The position numbers and the translations under genes are program-made. Below the pieces are notes generated by a model that was not told the DNA's origin, did no database searches, and was given only the letters and a program-made list of their open reading frames with translations. From Bacteroidota bacterium (lineage in GTDB: Bacteria; Bacteroidota; JABWAT01): a stretch of DNA of 64,000 nucleotides. This document shows positions 53,293 to 61,621 of the stretch, piece after piece (position 1 is the first letter of the stretch; every line of letters begins with the position of its first letter). The stretch is taken from positions 384,098-448,097 of the forward strand of contig JABWAT010000002.1 of the NCBI GenBank assembly GCA_013360915.1, given 5' to 3'.

Positions 53293-53961
53293 ATGTCACC
53301 CGAACAACTTGATACCCGGCTCGGCCCCCTGAATGCGAATGAACGAATAGCACTGGCTGCCTCGGTGATTCCCCACAGCGAATTGGCAGTTTCATCGGCT
53401 TTCGGTCCCTTCAGTGCTGCCTTCCTTCATTTGGTTACCCGTCAGATTCCCGATATTCCCGTTGGCTTCCTCGATACCGGCTATCATTTCACCGAGACCC
53501 TTTCATTCCGCGATGAACTGGCCAGCCGGTTATCGCTGAACCTTCAAATTATCAGACCTTCCATATCTCGGGCGGAATTTGAAAAGAAGGCCGGTGATAA
53601 ACCATGGGATACCGACCATGAAGGTTGCTGCAAAGTAAACAAAGTCGATCCCATGGATGACTGGTTGAAAGGATTTTCGGCCTGGCTGAGCGGTATCCGG
53701 TCGAATCAGACTCAGAACCGTGCCGGTCTCGGATTTGCGGTTCTCAATTCACGCGGTCAGTTTAAAATCCACCCCATTCTCGACTGGACATCCAAACAGG
53801 TCTGGGATTATATCAATGAGCATCAGTTACCCGTTCATCCGCTCTTTTACAAAGGATTCACCAGCCTGGGGTGTGAACCATGTACGCACGTGGCCGGTCC
53901 GGGAGAGGATCGTTCAGGAAGGTGGAAGGGGTTAAAACAGGAGTGTGGTCTGCATATATGA
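53293..53961 (+). CDS. cysH: assimilatory APS reductase (CysH family, [4Fe-4S] type)
   Basis: Reduces adenylyl sulfate to sulfite using thioredoxin. The 222-residue protein has the PAPS-reductase fold (GFLDTGYHFTETLSF, FKIHPILDWTSKQVWDYI). It carries the two Cys pairs that bind a [4Fe-4S] cluster in APS-type enzymes, Cys112-Cys113 (GCCKVNKVDPM) and Cys194/Cys197 (LGCEPCT), and the catalytic Cys218 in QECGLH. The Cys pairs favour APS over PAPS as substrate. The ATG at 53293 lacks a Shine-Dalgarno but follows an A/G-rich tract. No ATP sulfurylase is in the window. Confidence 0.93.
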   Translation: MSPEQLDTRLGPLNANERIALAASVIPHSELAVSSAFGPFSAAFLHLVTRQIPDIPVGFLDTGYHFTETLSFRDELASRLSLNLQIIRPSISRAEFEKKAGDKPWDTDHEGCCKVNKVDPMDDWLKGFSAWLSGIRSNQTQNRAGLGFAVLNSRGQFKIHPILDWTSKQVWDYINEHQLPVHPLFYKGFTSLGCEPCTHVAGPGEDRSGRWKGLKQECGLHI

Positions 53962-54734
53962 AAACCAAATCGTTTATTCCCGGAACTGTGTATCTGACGG
54001 GTGCCGGCATCGGAAGTCCCGATCTGATCACCATCAGGGCCTGGCAGGCCATCCGGGCAGCCGATGTCATTTTATACGATGCATTGCTGCCTTCTGAATT
54101 GCTTGAGGAGGCCCGGCCGTATACTGAACTGATTTACTCGGGAAAACTGGCCGGCCGGCATTCCATGTCACAGGAAGAGATCAACCGGAGACTGATTCAC
54201 CATGCCAGATCAGGCAAAGTGGTTATCAGGCTGAAAGGGGGAGATCCGATGATATTTGGCCGTGGAGGTGAGGAGGCACTGGCCTTGCTGGAGGCAGGCG
54301 TTCCGGTGGAAATCATTCCCGGTGTTTCCTCGCTTCAGGTATGTGCGGCCTCTGCAGGCATTCCGCTTACCCACCGGGGAATAGCCACTGGCTTCAGGGT
54401 GCTGTCGGGCGATCCTGGTTCTCTGAGCCGGCTGAATGCAGGAGACCTGTCCCGCTCGGAAGAAACACTCGTGTTTTTCATGGCCCGTGACCGGTTCCGG
54501 GTTATCATCGCTGCCTTGCTTGATGCAGGAATGGAAGGATCCATGCCGGTTGCCTGGGTTTCCGATGCAGGAGGGCCGTCCCAGACTGTTCAGATCGCTG
54601 AGCTGAAATCGGCTGAAAACCTGAATCCGGATCCCGATCAGCCCGGACTTCTGCTCGTGGGCCGAACGGTTTCCCTTCATTTCCAATTACCGGTCCCGGG
54701 AGAGGTATCGCATGCTGTATCCCATTTTCTATAA
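53958..54734 (+). CDS. cobA: uroporphyrinogen-III C-methyltransferase (SUMT)
   Basis: Methylates uroporphyrinogen III to precorrin-2, the first step to siroheme (258 aa). Motifs: VYLTGAGIGSPDLITIRAWQ, DVILYDALLP, VIRLKGGDPMIFGRGGEEAL and IIPGVSSLQVCAASAGIPLT. It overlaps the cysH stop by 4 bases (ATGA). Together with the next gene it makes the siroheme cofactor for the sulfite reductase at the end of the operon. Confidence 0.92.
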   Translation: MKTKSFIPGTVYLTGAGIGSPDLITIRAWQAIRAADVILYDALLPSELLEEARPYTELIYSGKLAGRHSMSQEEINRRLIHHARSGKVVIRLKGGDPMIFGRGGEEALALLEAGVPVEIIPGVSSLQVCAASAGIPLTHRGIATGFRVLSGDPGSLSRLNAGDLSRSEETLVFFMARDRFRVIIAALLDAGMEGSMPVAWVSDAGGPSQTVQIAELKSAENLNPDPDQPGLLLVGRTVSLHFQLPVPGEVSHAVSHFL

Positions 54735-55293
54735 ACTGGAAGGCCGGTTGGTGGTTCTGGTGGGTGGTGGAAAACTGGCCATCGAAAAACTGAACGGTCT
54801 ATCCGGCACAGGTGCCCGACTGCTGGTCATCTGCCCCGATATACATCCCGAGGCGCTGGACCTCTGTCTCAAACTGAAGGGTATCTGGAAGAAAGAATCG
54901 TTCAATGGCCATTTTCCGGATGAGACCACCCTGGTGATTGCGGCCACCGATGATCCGGTGGTTAACGGGCAGGTCTTTCAGGAGGCACGAAGGAAAAAAA
55001 TCCCCGTGAATGTGGCCGATCAGCCCGATCTGTGCGATTGGTACAATGGGGCGGTCATCCGTCGCGGATCGTTCACGCTCGCACTGTCGAGCAGTGGTGA
55101 TGCGCCATCCTTACTGAAATGGATCCGGAAAGAATTGGATGAACAGATACCGCCCGATGAAGCGGTGTTTCTGGAGTCCCTGAAAATGATCAGGGATCAG
55201 ATGAAGGAGAAGGGGTGGACTCCCGGCCAGCGTGCAGAATGGTTCACAGCCCGGTTTGAGGAATTAAAAAAGGCGGAGTGGGTTCATGAGTAA
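54712..55293 (+). CDS. precorrin-2 dehydrogenase / sirohydrochlorin ferrochelatase (Met8/CysG-N type)
   Basis: NAD-dependent oxidation of precorrin-2 and iron insertion to give siroheme. The 193-residue protein has a Rossmann start (LEGRLVVLVGGGKLAIEKLN), LVIAATDDPVVNGQVFQEA, VNVADQPDLCDWYNGAVIRR and ALSSSGDAPSLLKWIRKEL. The ATG lies inside the end of cobA (23-base overlap) with an upstream GGGAGAGG. Whether this copy does both reactions cannot be told from sequence. Confidence 0.9.
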   Translation: MLYPIFYKLEGRLVVLVGGGKLAIEKLNGLSGTGARLLVICPDIHPEALDLCLKLKGIWKKESFNGHFPDETTLVIAATDDPVVNGQVFQEARRKKIPVNVADQPDLCDWYNGAVIRRGSFTLALSSSGDAPSLLKWIRKELDEQIPPDEAVFLESLKMIRDQMKEKGWTPGQRAEWFTARFEELKKAEWVHE

Positions 55294-56926
55294 GGTAAAT
55301 GTTGAAGAATTAAAACGGTCCAGCAACGGTCTGCGTGGTAACATTGTCGACGAAATGACCAATGGGGTCCCGAATGTCACCGATGAAACCTATCAGTTGC
55401 TGAAGTTTCATGGCATGTATCAGCAGGATGACCGTGACCTTCGCCGCGACCTGAAACAAAAAGGCGAGTTACCAGCCTATTCATTCATGCTCAGGTCCAG
55501 AATTCCGGGAGGAGTAATTACCCGGGAACAGTACCTGGCCCACGATGACATTGCTGACCGGTTCGGAAACGGAACCCTTCGGCTTACCACCCGGGAGGCA
55601 TTTCAGGTCCATGGGGTGCTTAAAGGAGATGTAAAACCGGTTATTCAGGCGATAAACCATGCACTGCTTTCAACCATTTCGGCCTGCGGAGATGTGAATC
55701 GAAACGTGGTGGTCACCCCGGATCCGGCCGACAACCCGGTGAATCGTGAACTGCAGGCCCTCGCCATCCGGATTGCCAACCACCTGACTCCCAAATCGAG
55801 AGCATACCACGAAATCTGGCTGGATGAAGAACCTCAGTCGGGTGAACTGGAAGAGCCCATCTACGGAAAAACCTATCTGCCCCGGAAATTCAAGATTGGA
55901 ATCACCAGAACCGGTGATAACAGCATCGATATCCTCACTCACGATATCGGCATCGTAGCCATCACCAATGGTGATACCATCACGGACTATCAGTTATATG
56001 CGGGTGGGGGATTGGGTAAAACCCACAACAATGAAGATACCTTTCCCCGACTGGCAGACCCGGTCGGAAGGGTGTCCCCCGATCTGGTTCTGAAGGCGGT
56101 TGAAGCAATGGTGATGGTCCAGCGGGATCATGGTAACCGTGAAAACAGAAAACTGTCCCGCCTGAAATATGTTCTGCACAACAAGGGCGTCGACTGGTTC
56201 CGCTCTCAGACCGAAAAAACAGGCGGTTTCCTGTTCCGTAATGCGGTTACTTTGCCACCGTGGCAGTTCCGTTCCTGGTTTGGATGGACGCCCCAGGGAA
56301 ACGGATTGTTTACGCTGGGATTGTTCGTTGAAAATGGCCGTATTCACGATTCAGGTGATTTCCGGCTGAAAACAGCCCTGAAAACCATAGCAACGACCCT
56401 CTCATGTTCTTTCAGGATTACTGCCACTCAGGATCTGCAGATACGGGATGTGACACCTGCCCAGCAGAAGGTGGTGGAAGTTATTTTAGCTGATCATGGC
56501 ATTCGTCTTCCCGACACCATTGCACCGCTGAGACTTCAATCCATGGCATGTCCGGCGTTACCAACCTGCGGATTGGCCATCAGTGAAGCTGAACGGGTTT
56601 TTCCTGATATTATCACTGAACTGGAAGGCATTGCGAAACAGGTTGGCCTGGAATCCCTCCCGGTGGTGACCCGGATGACCGGGTGTCCCAATGGATGTGC
56701 CCGGCCGTATACGGCCGAACTGGCCTTTGTCGGACGCAGCGGAACGAAGTATGAAATCCACGCCGGCGGGTCGCCGGGTGGTGACCGGTTGACCACCGTT
56801 ATTCACCCTGGGCTCGATCAGTCTTTATTTAAACCGTTTTTTACGGAGTTGTTTACACGTTTTGCTGACAATCGTCAGGCCGGAGAGTCATTCGGTGATT
56901 GGGTGGTAAGGCAAGGAGAGTGGTGA
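55286..56926 (+). CDS. assimilatory sulfite reductase hemoprotein (siroheme, [4Fe-4S])
   Basis: Six-electron reduction of sulfite to sulfide. The 546-residue protein has the two-repeat sulfite/nitrite reductase layout: LRTTREAFQVHGVLKGD-like region (FGNGTLRLTTREAFQVHGVL), LSTISACGDVNRNVVVTPDP. The siroheme-[4Fe-4S] cysteines lie in ACPALPTCGLAISEAER and MTGCPNGCARPYTAELAFVG, near residues 420-470. No CysJ flavoprotein is nearby, so ferredoxin may be the donor. It overlaps the previous gene by 8 bases and ends the operon. Confidence 0.9.
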   Translation: MSKVNVEELKRSSNGLRGNIVDEMTNGVPNVTDETYQLLKFHGMYQQDDRDLRRDLKQKGELPAYSFMLRSRIPGGVITREQYLAHDDIADRFGNGTLRLTTREAFQVHGVLKGDVKPVIQAINHALLSTISACGDVNRNVVVTPDPADNPVNRELQALAIRIANHLTPKSRAYHEIWLDEEPQSGELEEPIYGKTYLPRKFKIGITRTGDNSIDILTHDIGIVAITNGDTITDYQLYAGGGLGKTHNNEDTFPRLADPVGRVSPDLVLKAVEAMVMVQRDHGNRENRKLSRLKYVLHNKGVDWFRSQTEKTGGFLFRNAVTLPPWQFRSWFGWTPQGNGLFTLGLFVENGRIHDSGDFRLKTALKTIATTLSCSFRITATQDLQIRDVTPAQQKVVEVILADHGIRLPDTIAPLRLQSMACPALPTCGLAISEAERVFPDIITELEGIAKQVGLESLPVVTRMTGCPNGCARPYTAELAFVGRSGTKYEIHAGGSPGGDRLTTVIHPGLDQSLFKPFFTELFTRFADNRQAGESFGDWVVRQGEW

Positions 56927-56941
56927 TAGGCTGGAAGGATT

Positions 56942-56971
56942 CAGGAAAGGGAAGCTGAAGGCCCTTTCCTG
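56942..56971. terminator. hairpin between convergent sulfite reductase and kinase genes
   Basis: CAGGAAAGGG / CCCTTTCCTG, perfect 10-bp stem, 10-base loop; no T-run, so termination efficiency is doubtful. Confidence 0.5.
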
Positions 56972-56984
56972 TCAATTGCGCCTG

Positions 56985-58235
56985 TCAGTTTGCAGGGATT
57001 TCTTCTTCCCTAACCGAGGGAAGCCGGAAGAAAAAGGCGGCCCCTTCACCTTCCTTAGATTCTGCCCAGACGGTACCGCCATGCGCTTCCACAGCGAATT
57101 TTACAAAGGTCAATCCGATCCCCGATGACTTGACGCCCTGTACATCGTCCTTCTGATTGATCTGGCTGAATTTTCCGAAAAGATCCTTGATCTTATCTTC
57201 TGGAATACCAGCACCTTCATCTTTCACATAAAGAACTGTACTGGTTCCTTCGGTCCGTGCTCCGATCCAGATCCGTTTATCTCTGCTGCTGTATTTCAGC
57301 GAGTTGGATAACAGATTGATGAACACCCGGGTAATCAGTTCCTTATCGATCGGAAGGGTGATGGCCGGATCAAATTCCCGGATCAGGGTCATATTTTTCT
57401 TTTCAAGCCCAAAACCGATCCGGTCGATGACATGATCAATCAGATCACTCATGGTTACCGGTGAAACCTGTAGTTTGGGGGTGCCGTTTTCGAAACGGTA
57501 AACATCCAGAATGTTGAGAACCAGGGTAAGCATGTTGTTGCCAGCCTGTTGGATGCTTCTGGTGAACTGAGTCAGGCTTTTGGTATCAATTTCCGGTTTT
57601 GCAAGTTGTTCCTCGGCCATTTTGGCATAACCAATCACCAATCCAAGCGGATTTTTGAGGTCATGCACAATCATGTTCGAGACTTCTTCCCTGATTTTCT
57701 GAATTTCCTTCAGTTTCAGACTTTCTGCTTCCAGAATTTTTCGCTCAGCATCCTGCTTGAACTTTTCTTCCTGCATCCGGATCTGTTCGGCCGTCAACTC
57801 TTCGATCCGGTTTAACTTTTTCTGCAGTTCGATGGCCAGTTCCCGGTTCTGACGGTCGGTCCGGTAGGCATTCAGCGCATTCTGAATGGTGATTTTCAGG
57901 TCGTTGACATCCCAGGGTTTGGTGATGTAACGGTAGATATTGCCTTTATTGATCGCCCGGATAATGGCTTCAATATCAGAAAACCCGGTAATGATGATCC
58001 GGCGGACAAACATGTACTCTTCAGCAATGGATTCCAGGAACTCCACGCCGGTCATATCCGGCATTCGCTGGTCGGTAATGATCAGATCAATCTCATGTTG
58101 TCTGAGTAACTCAATTCCCATCCGTCCCGAGGTGGCTGTGTGAACGATGTAATCCCGACGGAAAATGGCCTTAAAAGAGGTCAGGTTGAATTCTTCATCG
58201 TCAACGTAAAGGATCGTGTATTTGCCGTCCTGCAT
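56985..58235 (-). CDS. response regulator-histidine kinase hybrid (REC-coiled coil-kinase)
   Basis: A 416-residue cytoplasmic protein. The N-terminal receiver (ILYVDDEEFN, phospho-Asp55 in LIITDQRMPDMTG, TGFSD, KPW) is followed by a coiled coil at about 125-185 (ELQKKLNRIEELTAEQIRMQ). The kinase module has H-box MIVHDLKNPLGLVIGYAKMA, N-box NLLSNSLKYSS and G-box KDEGAGIPEDKIKDLFGKFS. It probably receives phosphate from the upstream propeller kinase and passes a signal on through its own kinase. Last of three minus-strand signalling genes; 12 bases after the 1120-residue kinase gene. Confidence 0.88.
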   Translation of the reverse strand: MQDGKYTILYVDDEEFNLTSFKAIFRRDYIVHTATSGRMGIELLRQHEIDLIITDQRMPDMTGVEFLESIAEEYMFVRRIIITGFSDIEAIIRAINKGNIYRYITKPWDVNDLKITIQNALNAYRTDRQNRELAIELQKKLNRIEELTAEQIRMQEEKFKQDAERKILEAESLKLKEIQKIREEVSNMIVHDLKNPLGLVIGYAKMAEEQLAKPEIDTKSLTQFTRSIQQAGNNMLTLVLNILDVYRFENGTPKLQVSPVTMSDLIDHVIDRIGFGLEKKNMTLIREFDPAITLPIDKELITRVFINLLSNSLKYSSRDKRIWIGARTEGTSTVLYVKDEGAGIPEDKIKDLFGKFSQINQKDDVQGVKSSGIGLTFVKFAVEAHGGTVWAESKEGEGAAFFFRLPSVREEEIPAN

Positions 58236-58247
58236 GTAGGTGTCTGG

Positions 58248-61200
58248 TTACTCGCTGTGTTTGGGAAGTGAAATAACAAAACCAGTTCCCCTGCCTGGTT
58301 CTGAAACCACCTGAATGGTACCATTGTGGTTCTTAATGATCGAATAAGTGATCGAAAGCCCCATCCCGGTTCCTTTACCCACTTCCTTGGTCGTAAAGAA
58401 CGGATCAAAAATACGGTTTTGTATGGCTTTTTCAATACCGGGACCGTTGTCCTGAATGGTGATCACAACGGTAGATGGGGTATCGTTGGTGGTAATTTCA
58501 ATCCGGCCATCGGGGCGACCTTCAAGCGCCTGGATTGCGTTCATCAGTAAATTCATGAAAACCTGGTTCAGCTGACCGGGGAAGCAGGAGATGGTTTCGA
58601 TGTTCCCGTAAAACCGGACCAGTTCAATCTTACCCCGTTCAATTTCCTTGCCCAGAATTCGGATGGTTGATTCAAGTCCCTCGTGAATGTCATATATTTT
58701 CTTGTCTCTTGAATCACTGCGGGAAAAATTCCGGAGACTTTTCACGATTTCGGCCGTCCGCTGTGTTCCCGACTCAATACCAAGCAGCAGGACATTCAGT
58801 TCTTCGAACAGTTCCTGTGGGTTGACCCGCCGATCGAGGGTTTCAATTTCGCTCACAGCCTGGGCGATCCTTTGCTTCCGTTCAGAATCCGGGCCGGTTT
58901 CACGCATTAACTGGTACAGGACTTCAAGGCTTTCCATGTATTGCCTGAGGTCTTCCACATCTTTGCGCAGTGGTTCGATGGATGAAGAGATAAAATTGAC
59001 CGGGTTATTGATTTCATGTGCCACGCCGGCGACGAGCGTTCCCAGTGAGGCCATCTTTTCTGATTGAATCAGGTGTGCCTGTGACAACCGCAGCTGTTCA
59101 TAACTTTCAGAAAGTTCAATGGTCCGGTTCTGAAGTTCAGCGGTTTTTTCCCTGATCCGTTCTTCCAGGACCCGGTTCTCATGTTCCAGACGTTTTCCCC
59201 ACAGAATGACAAAACCATAAATGGAAATTCCTGCAAGGGCCAGATAAATCAGATAAGCCATCGGGGATCTCCAGATGGGTGTATCGACAGAAACCGGCAC
59301 CGTCAGTCCGGGTTGATACCACGTTCCGTGGATGTCGGTTCCCTGAATCTGAAGCTCGTACTGGCCGGGAGTAAGGTTGGTATATGACAAAAAACGCCGG
59401 TTGCCGGCGGGAATCCATCCGGCATCATATCCCTTCAGCTGATACCTGAAACGGTTTTTATCTGCATTGATAAACTCGAGCAGCGAAAACTCCACTGAAA
59501 AGTCATTGGTCCCGGCGGGAAGTCTGATTTCAACTGGTGAAAGACGGGGAAGTGGCTGGGACGATCGTCCTACAGTTAATGAAGTCAGAACCAATCGGGC
59601 TGGTTCAGGGTTGCCTGTGAAAGTGGCAGGATCGAACAGGTTAATTCCATTGATTCCACCGAAGAGAAACCAGTTTCCGGTACTGAAATAGGCTCCTGTA
59701 TTGAATTCCCGGCTTTGAAGCCCATCACTGACATCGAAATTGGTCAGAACAAAACCGGTATCGGTCGGACTGAGCAGGGTAAGTCCCGAATTCGTGCTGA
59801 CCCAGATCCGTTTCCGTGAGTCGCTGAGGATACCATAAGTAATATTATTGGAAAGTCCATCGCTCTGTCTGAACTGATAAAACCGATCAGCAGCCGGGTC
59901 GAAATAATTCAAACCATCCCGGGTTCCGATCCAGATACGACCGTAACTATCCTCATGAAGTCCCAGAATAAAATTACTGTTGAGTGAATGTTGTTCCTCA
60001 CTTGCCATATACCGGTGCAGGAAGGGCGTTCCGGGACGCATTCTGATCAGTCCATGTCCATAAGTTCCAATCCATAACTCACCCTGCCGGCTGGCCAGAA
60101 TGGTGATGAGGTCATCCGTCGGAAAGGGATGGTCAACCGAACCGGTCGAATAACGTGTCACTGTCTTTGACCCCTGTTGGAATGCGTACAATCCGCTTCC
60201 AAAGGCTGTGACCCAGGTAGTTCCCTGTTTATCGGTGGCAATTGACCGGATTCGCTTACCTTTCAGCAGTCCGGCAGCGGGGTGAAAGGCAGTGCCGGGA
60301 AGAATACGGGCAGACGGAAAATGATAAACATACAATCCATCGTATGTGCCTAAAAGAAGTGAATTCTTGTCAGGTAGCTGGGATAGGGCCAGAATTTCTG
60401 AAGAAGGCGTTGCGGCAGAAGGATACAATCGACGGATCGTATTGGCCCGTGTATCGATTTCCATCAGACCATCACCAAAGGTTCCCGCCCAGATTTTTCC
60501 GCTTTCCCGATTGGCAAAAATCGAAACCACCGAATTGTTATGTGTCGATTGATCACGGTAATGGGCAAAGCGGATGGCCGATTCACTGATTTTGCTTACC
60601 CCGCCCGAGTAGGTCCCGATCCAGATGTTTCCCCGGCTATCCTCAAGAATATCTCTGATATGCTGATCATTGATGGTCGATGGATCATTGGTCCGGGGTG
60701 TAAAATGATGCAATTGCTGGTTGACCGGCGACAACCGGTACAGCCCGGTCCCGTTGGTTCCAACCCAAATACGGTTCCGGCTGTCCCTGTATAAAACCGA
60801 AATCCTGGCTGCTGCAAGGTCAGTGATTCTTAGCGGGTGTGGGGTCGGATGCGGGAGTCCGGTTTCCGGATTGAGCAGAATTAATCCGGATTCAGTTCCA
60901 ATAAGAAGCAGGTCATTCTGGACAAGCAGGGAGGTGTTGACCGGTGCAGCTTCTCCGGTCTGCTGACCGGGGCCTGGCCAGATCCGTTTATTCAGTCCGG
61001 TGACAGGATCATATTTCCAGATTCCGCGTTTTTCTGTGGATACCAATACCTGCCCGCCCGGGAGTTTTTCCAGAAACGTCACCGACTGTCCGGGCAGAAA
61101 ACTGATCGGGGAGGGAAGTAAGGTGCGTGTATCCCATCTGACTAAACCATGATGCCTGGTTCCCGCCAGAATGGTGGTATCATTCAGTTGAATCAGTGTG

Positions 61201-61610
61201 TTGATAAATTCGTCTGATGGTGGCTCATTTCTGCCATTCTGGATGGTTAACCGTCTGACCGAATCGGAACGGCCGGCAATCAGACCGATTCCTCCGCCAA
61301 AGGTTCCCACCCAAATCCGGTTTTGCGGGTCGGTTAACAAACATCTGATGTGATTGTTTGGAAGGGAAAAGGTGTTGGCAAACTCGCGTCTGAGGGTTTG
61401 AAAACGGTAGCCATCGTAACGGTTGAGACCATCCTGAGTGGCCATCCAGATAAAACCGGTCGTATCCTGACAGATATCATTGACCGAATTTTGTGACAGA
61501 CCCGATTCAACAGAATAGACGGTCAGGGGTGGTTCCTGCAGTTGAGCAGATCCCGCGGTCGGGAGCAGAGCCGCAATGAAAAGCAGAAGGAGGAGCCGGT
61601 TGAAAATCAA
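58248..61610 (-). CDS. two-component propeller sensor histidine kinase
   Basis: A 1120-residue membrane sensor: signal peptide, 14-bladed propeller region (repeats such as NRIWVGTFGGGIGLI, RIWVGTNGTGLYRLS), Y_Y_Y domain at about 730-775, membrane helix near 785-803. A coiled linker and kinase follow: EKMASLGTLVAGVAHEINNP with phospho-His near residue 860, NLLMNAIQALEGRPDGRI, DNGPGIEKAIQNRIFDPFFT, GTGMGLSITYSI. No receiver domain. The start is TTG at 61610; CCGGAGA stands at 5-6 bases before it and no ATG fits. Ligand unknown. Confidence 0.88.
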   Translation of the reverse strand: MIFNRLLLLLFIAALLPTAGSAQLQEPPLTVYSVESGLSQNSVNDICQDTTGFIWMATQDGLNRYDGYRFQTLRREFANTFSLPNNHIRCLLTDPQNRIWVGTFGGGIGLIAGRSDSVRRLTIQNGRNEPPSDEFINTLIQLNDTTILAGTRHHGLVRWDTRTLLPSPISFLPGQSVTFLEKLPGGQVLVSTEKRGIWKYDPVTGLNKRIWPGPGQQTGEAAPVNTSLLVQNDLLLIGTESGLILLNPETGLPHPTPHPLRITDLAAARISVLYRDSRNRIWVGTNGTGLYRLSPVNQQLHHFTPRTNDPSTINDQHIRDILEDSRGNIWIGTYSGGVSKISESAIRFAHYRDQSTHNNSVVSIFANRESGKIWAGTFGDGLMEIDTRANTIRRLYPSAATPSSEILALSQLPDKNSLLLGTYDGLYVYHFPSARILPGTAFHPAAGLLKGKRIRSIATDKQGTTWVTAFGSGLYAFQQGSKTVTRYSTGSVDHPFPTDDLITILASRQGELWIGTYGHGLIRMRPGTPFLHRYMASEEQHSLNSNFILGLHEDSYGRIWIGTRDGLNYFDPAADRFYQFRQSDGLSNNITYGILSDSRKRIWVSTNSGLTLLSPTDTGFVLTNFDVSDGLQSREFNTGAYFSTGNWFLFGGINGINLFDPATFTGNPEPARLVLTSLTVGRSSQPLPRLSPVEIRLPAGTNDFSVEFSLLEFINADKNRFRYQLKGYDAGWIPAGNRRFLSYTNLTPGQYELQIQGTDIHGTWYQPGLTVPVSVDTPIWRSPMAYLIYLALAGISIYGFVILWGKRLEHENRVLEERIREKTAELQNRTIELSESYEQLRLSQAHLIQSEKMASLGTLVAGVAHEINNPVNFISSSIEPLRKDVEDLRQYMESLEVLYQLMRETGPDSERKQRIAQAVSEIETLDRRVNPQELFEELNVLLLGIESGTQRTAEIVKSLRNFSRSDSRDKKIYDIHEGLESTIRILGKEIERGKIELVRFYGNIETISCFPGQLNQVFMNLLMNAIQALEGRPDGRIEITTNDTPSTVVITIQDNGPGIEKAIQNRIFDPFFTTKEVGKGTGMGLSITYSIIKNHNGTIQVVSEPGRGTGFVISLPKHSE

Positions 61611-61621
61611 TGAATCTCCGG

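Noticed and set aside
53138-53332. Frame of 64 codons over the cysH leader as a gene
   Set aside because: It overlaps the cysH start in another frame, has no ribosome site and has a hydrophobic run caused by the T-rich tract. The Cys-ending frame fits the context better.
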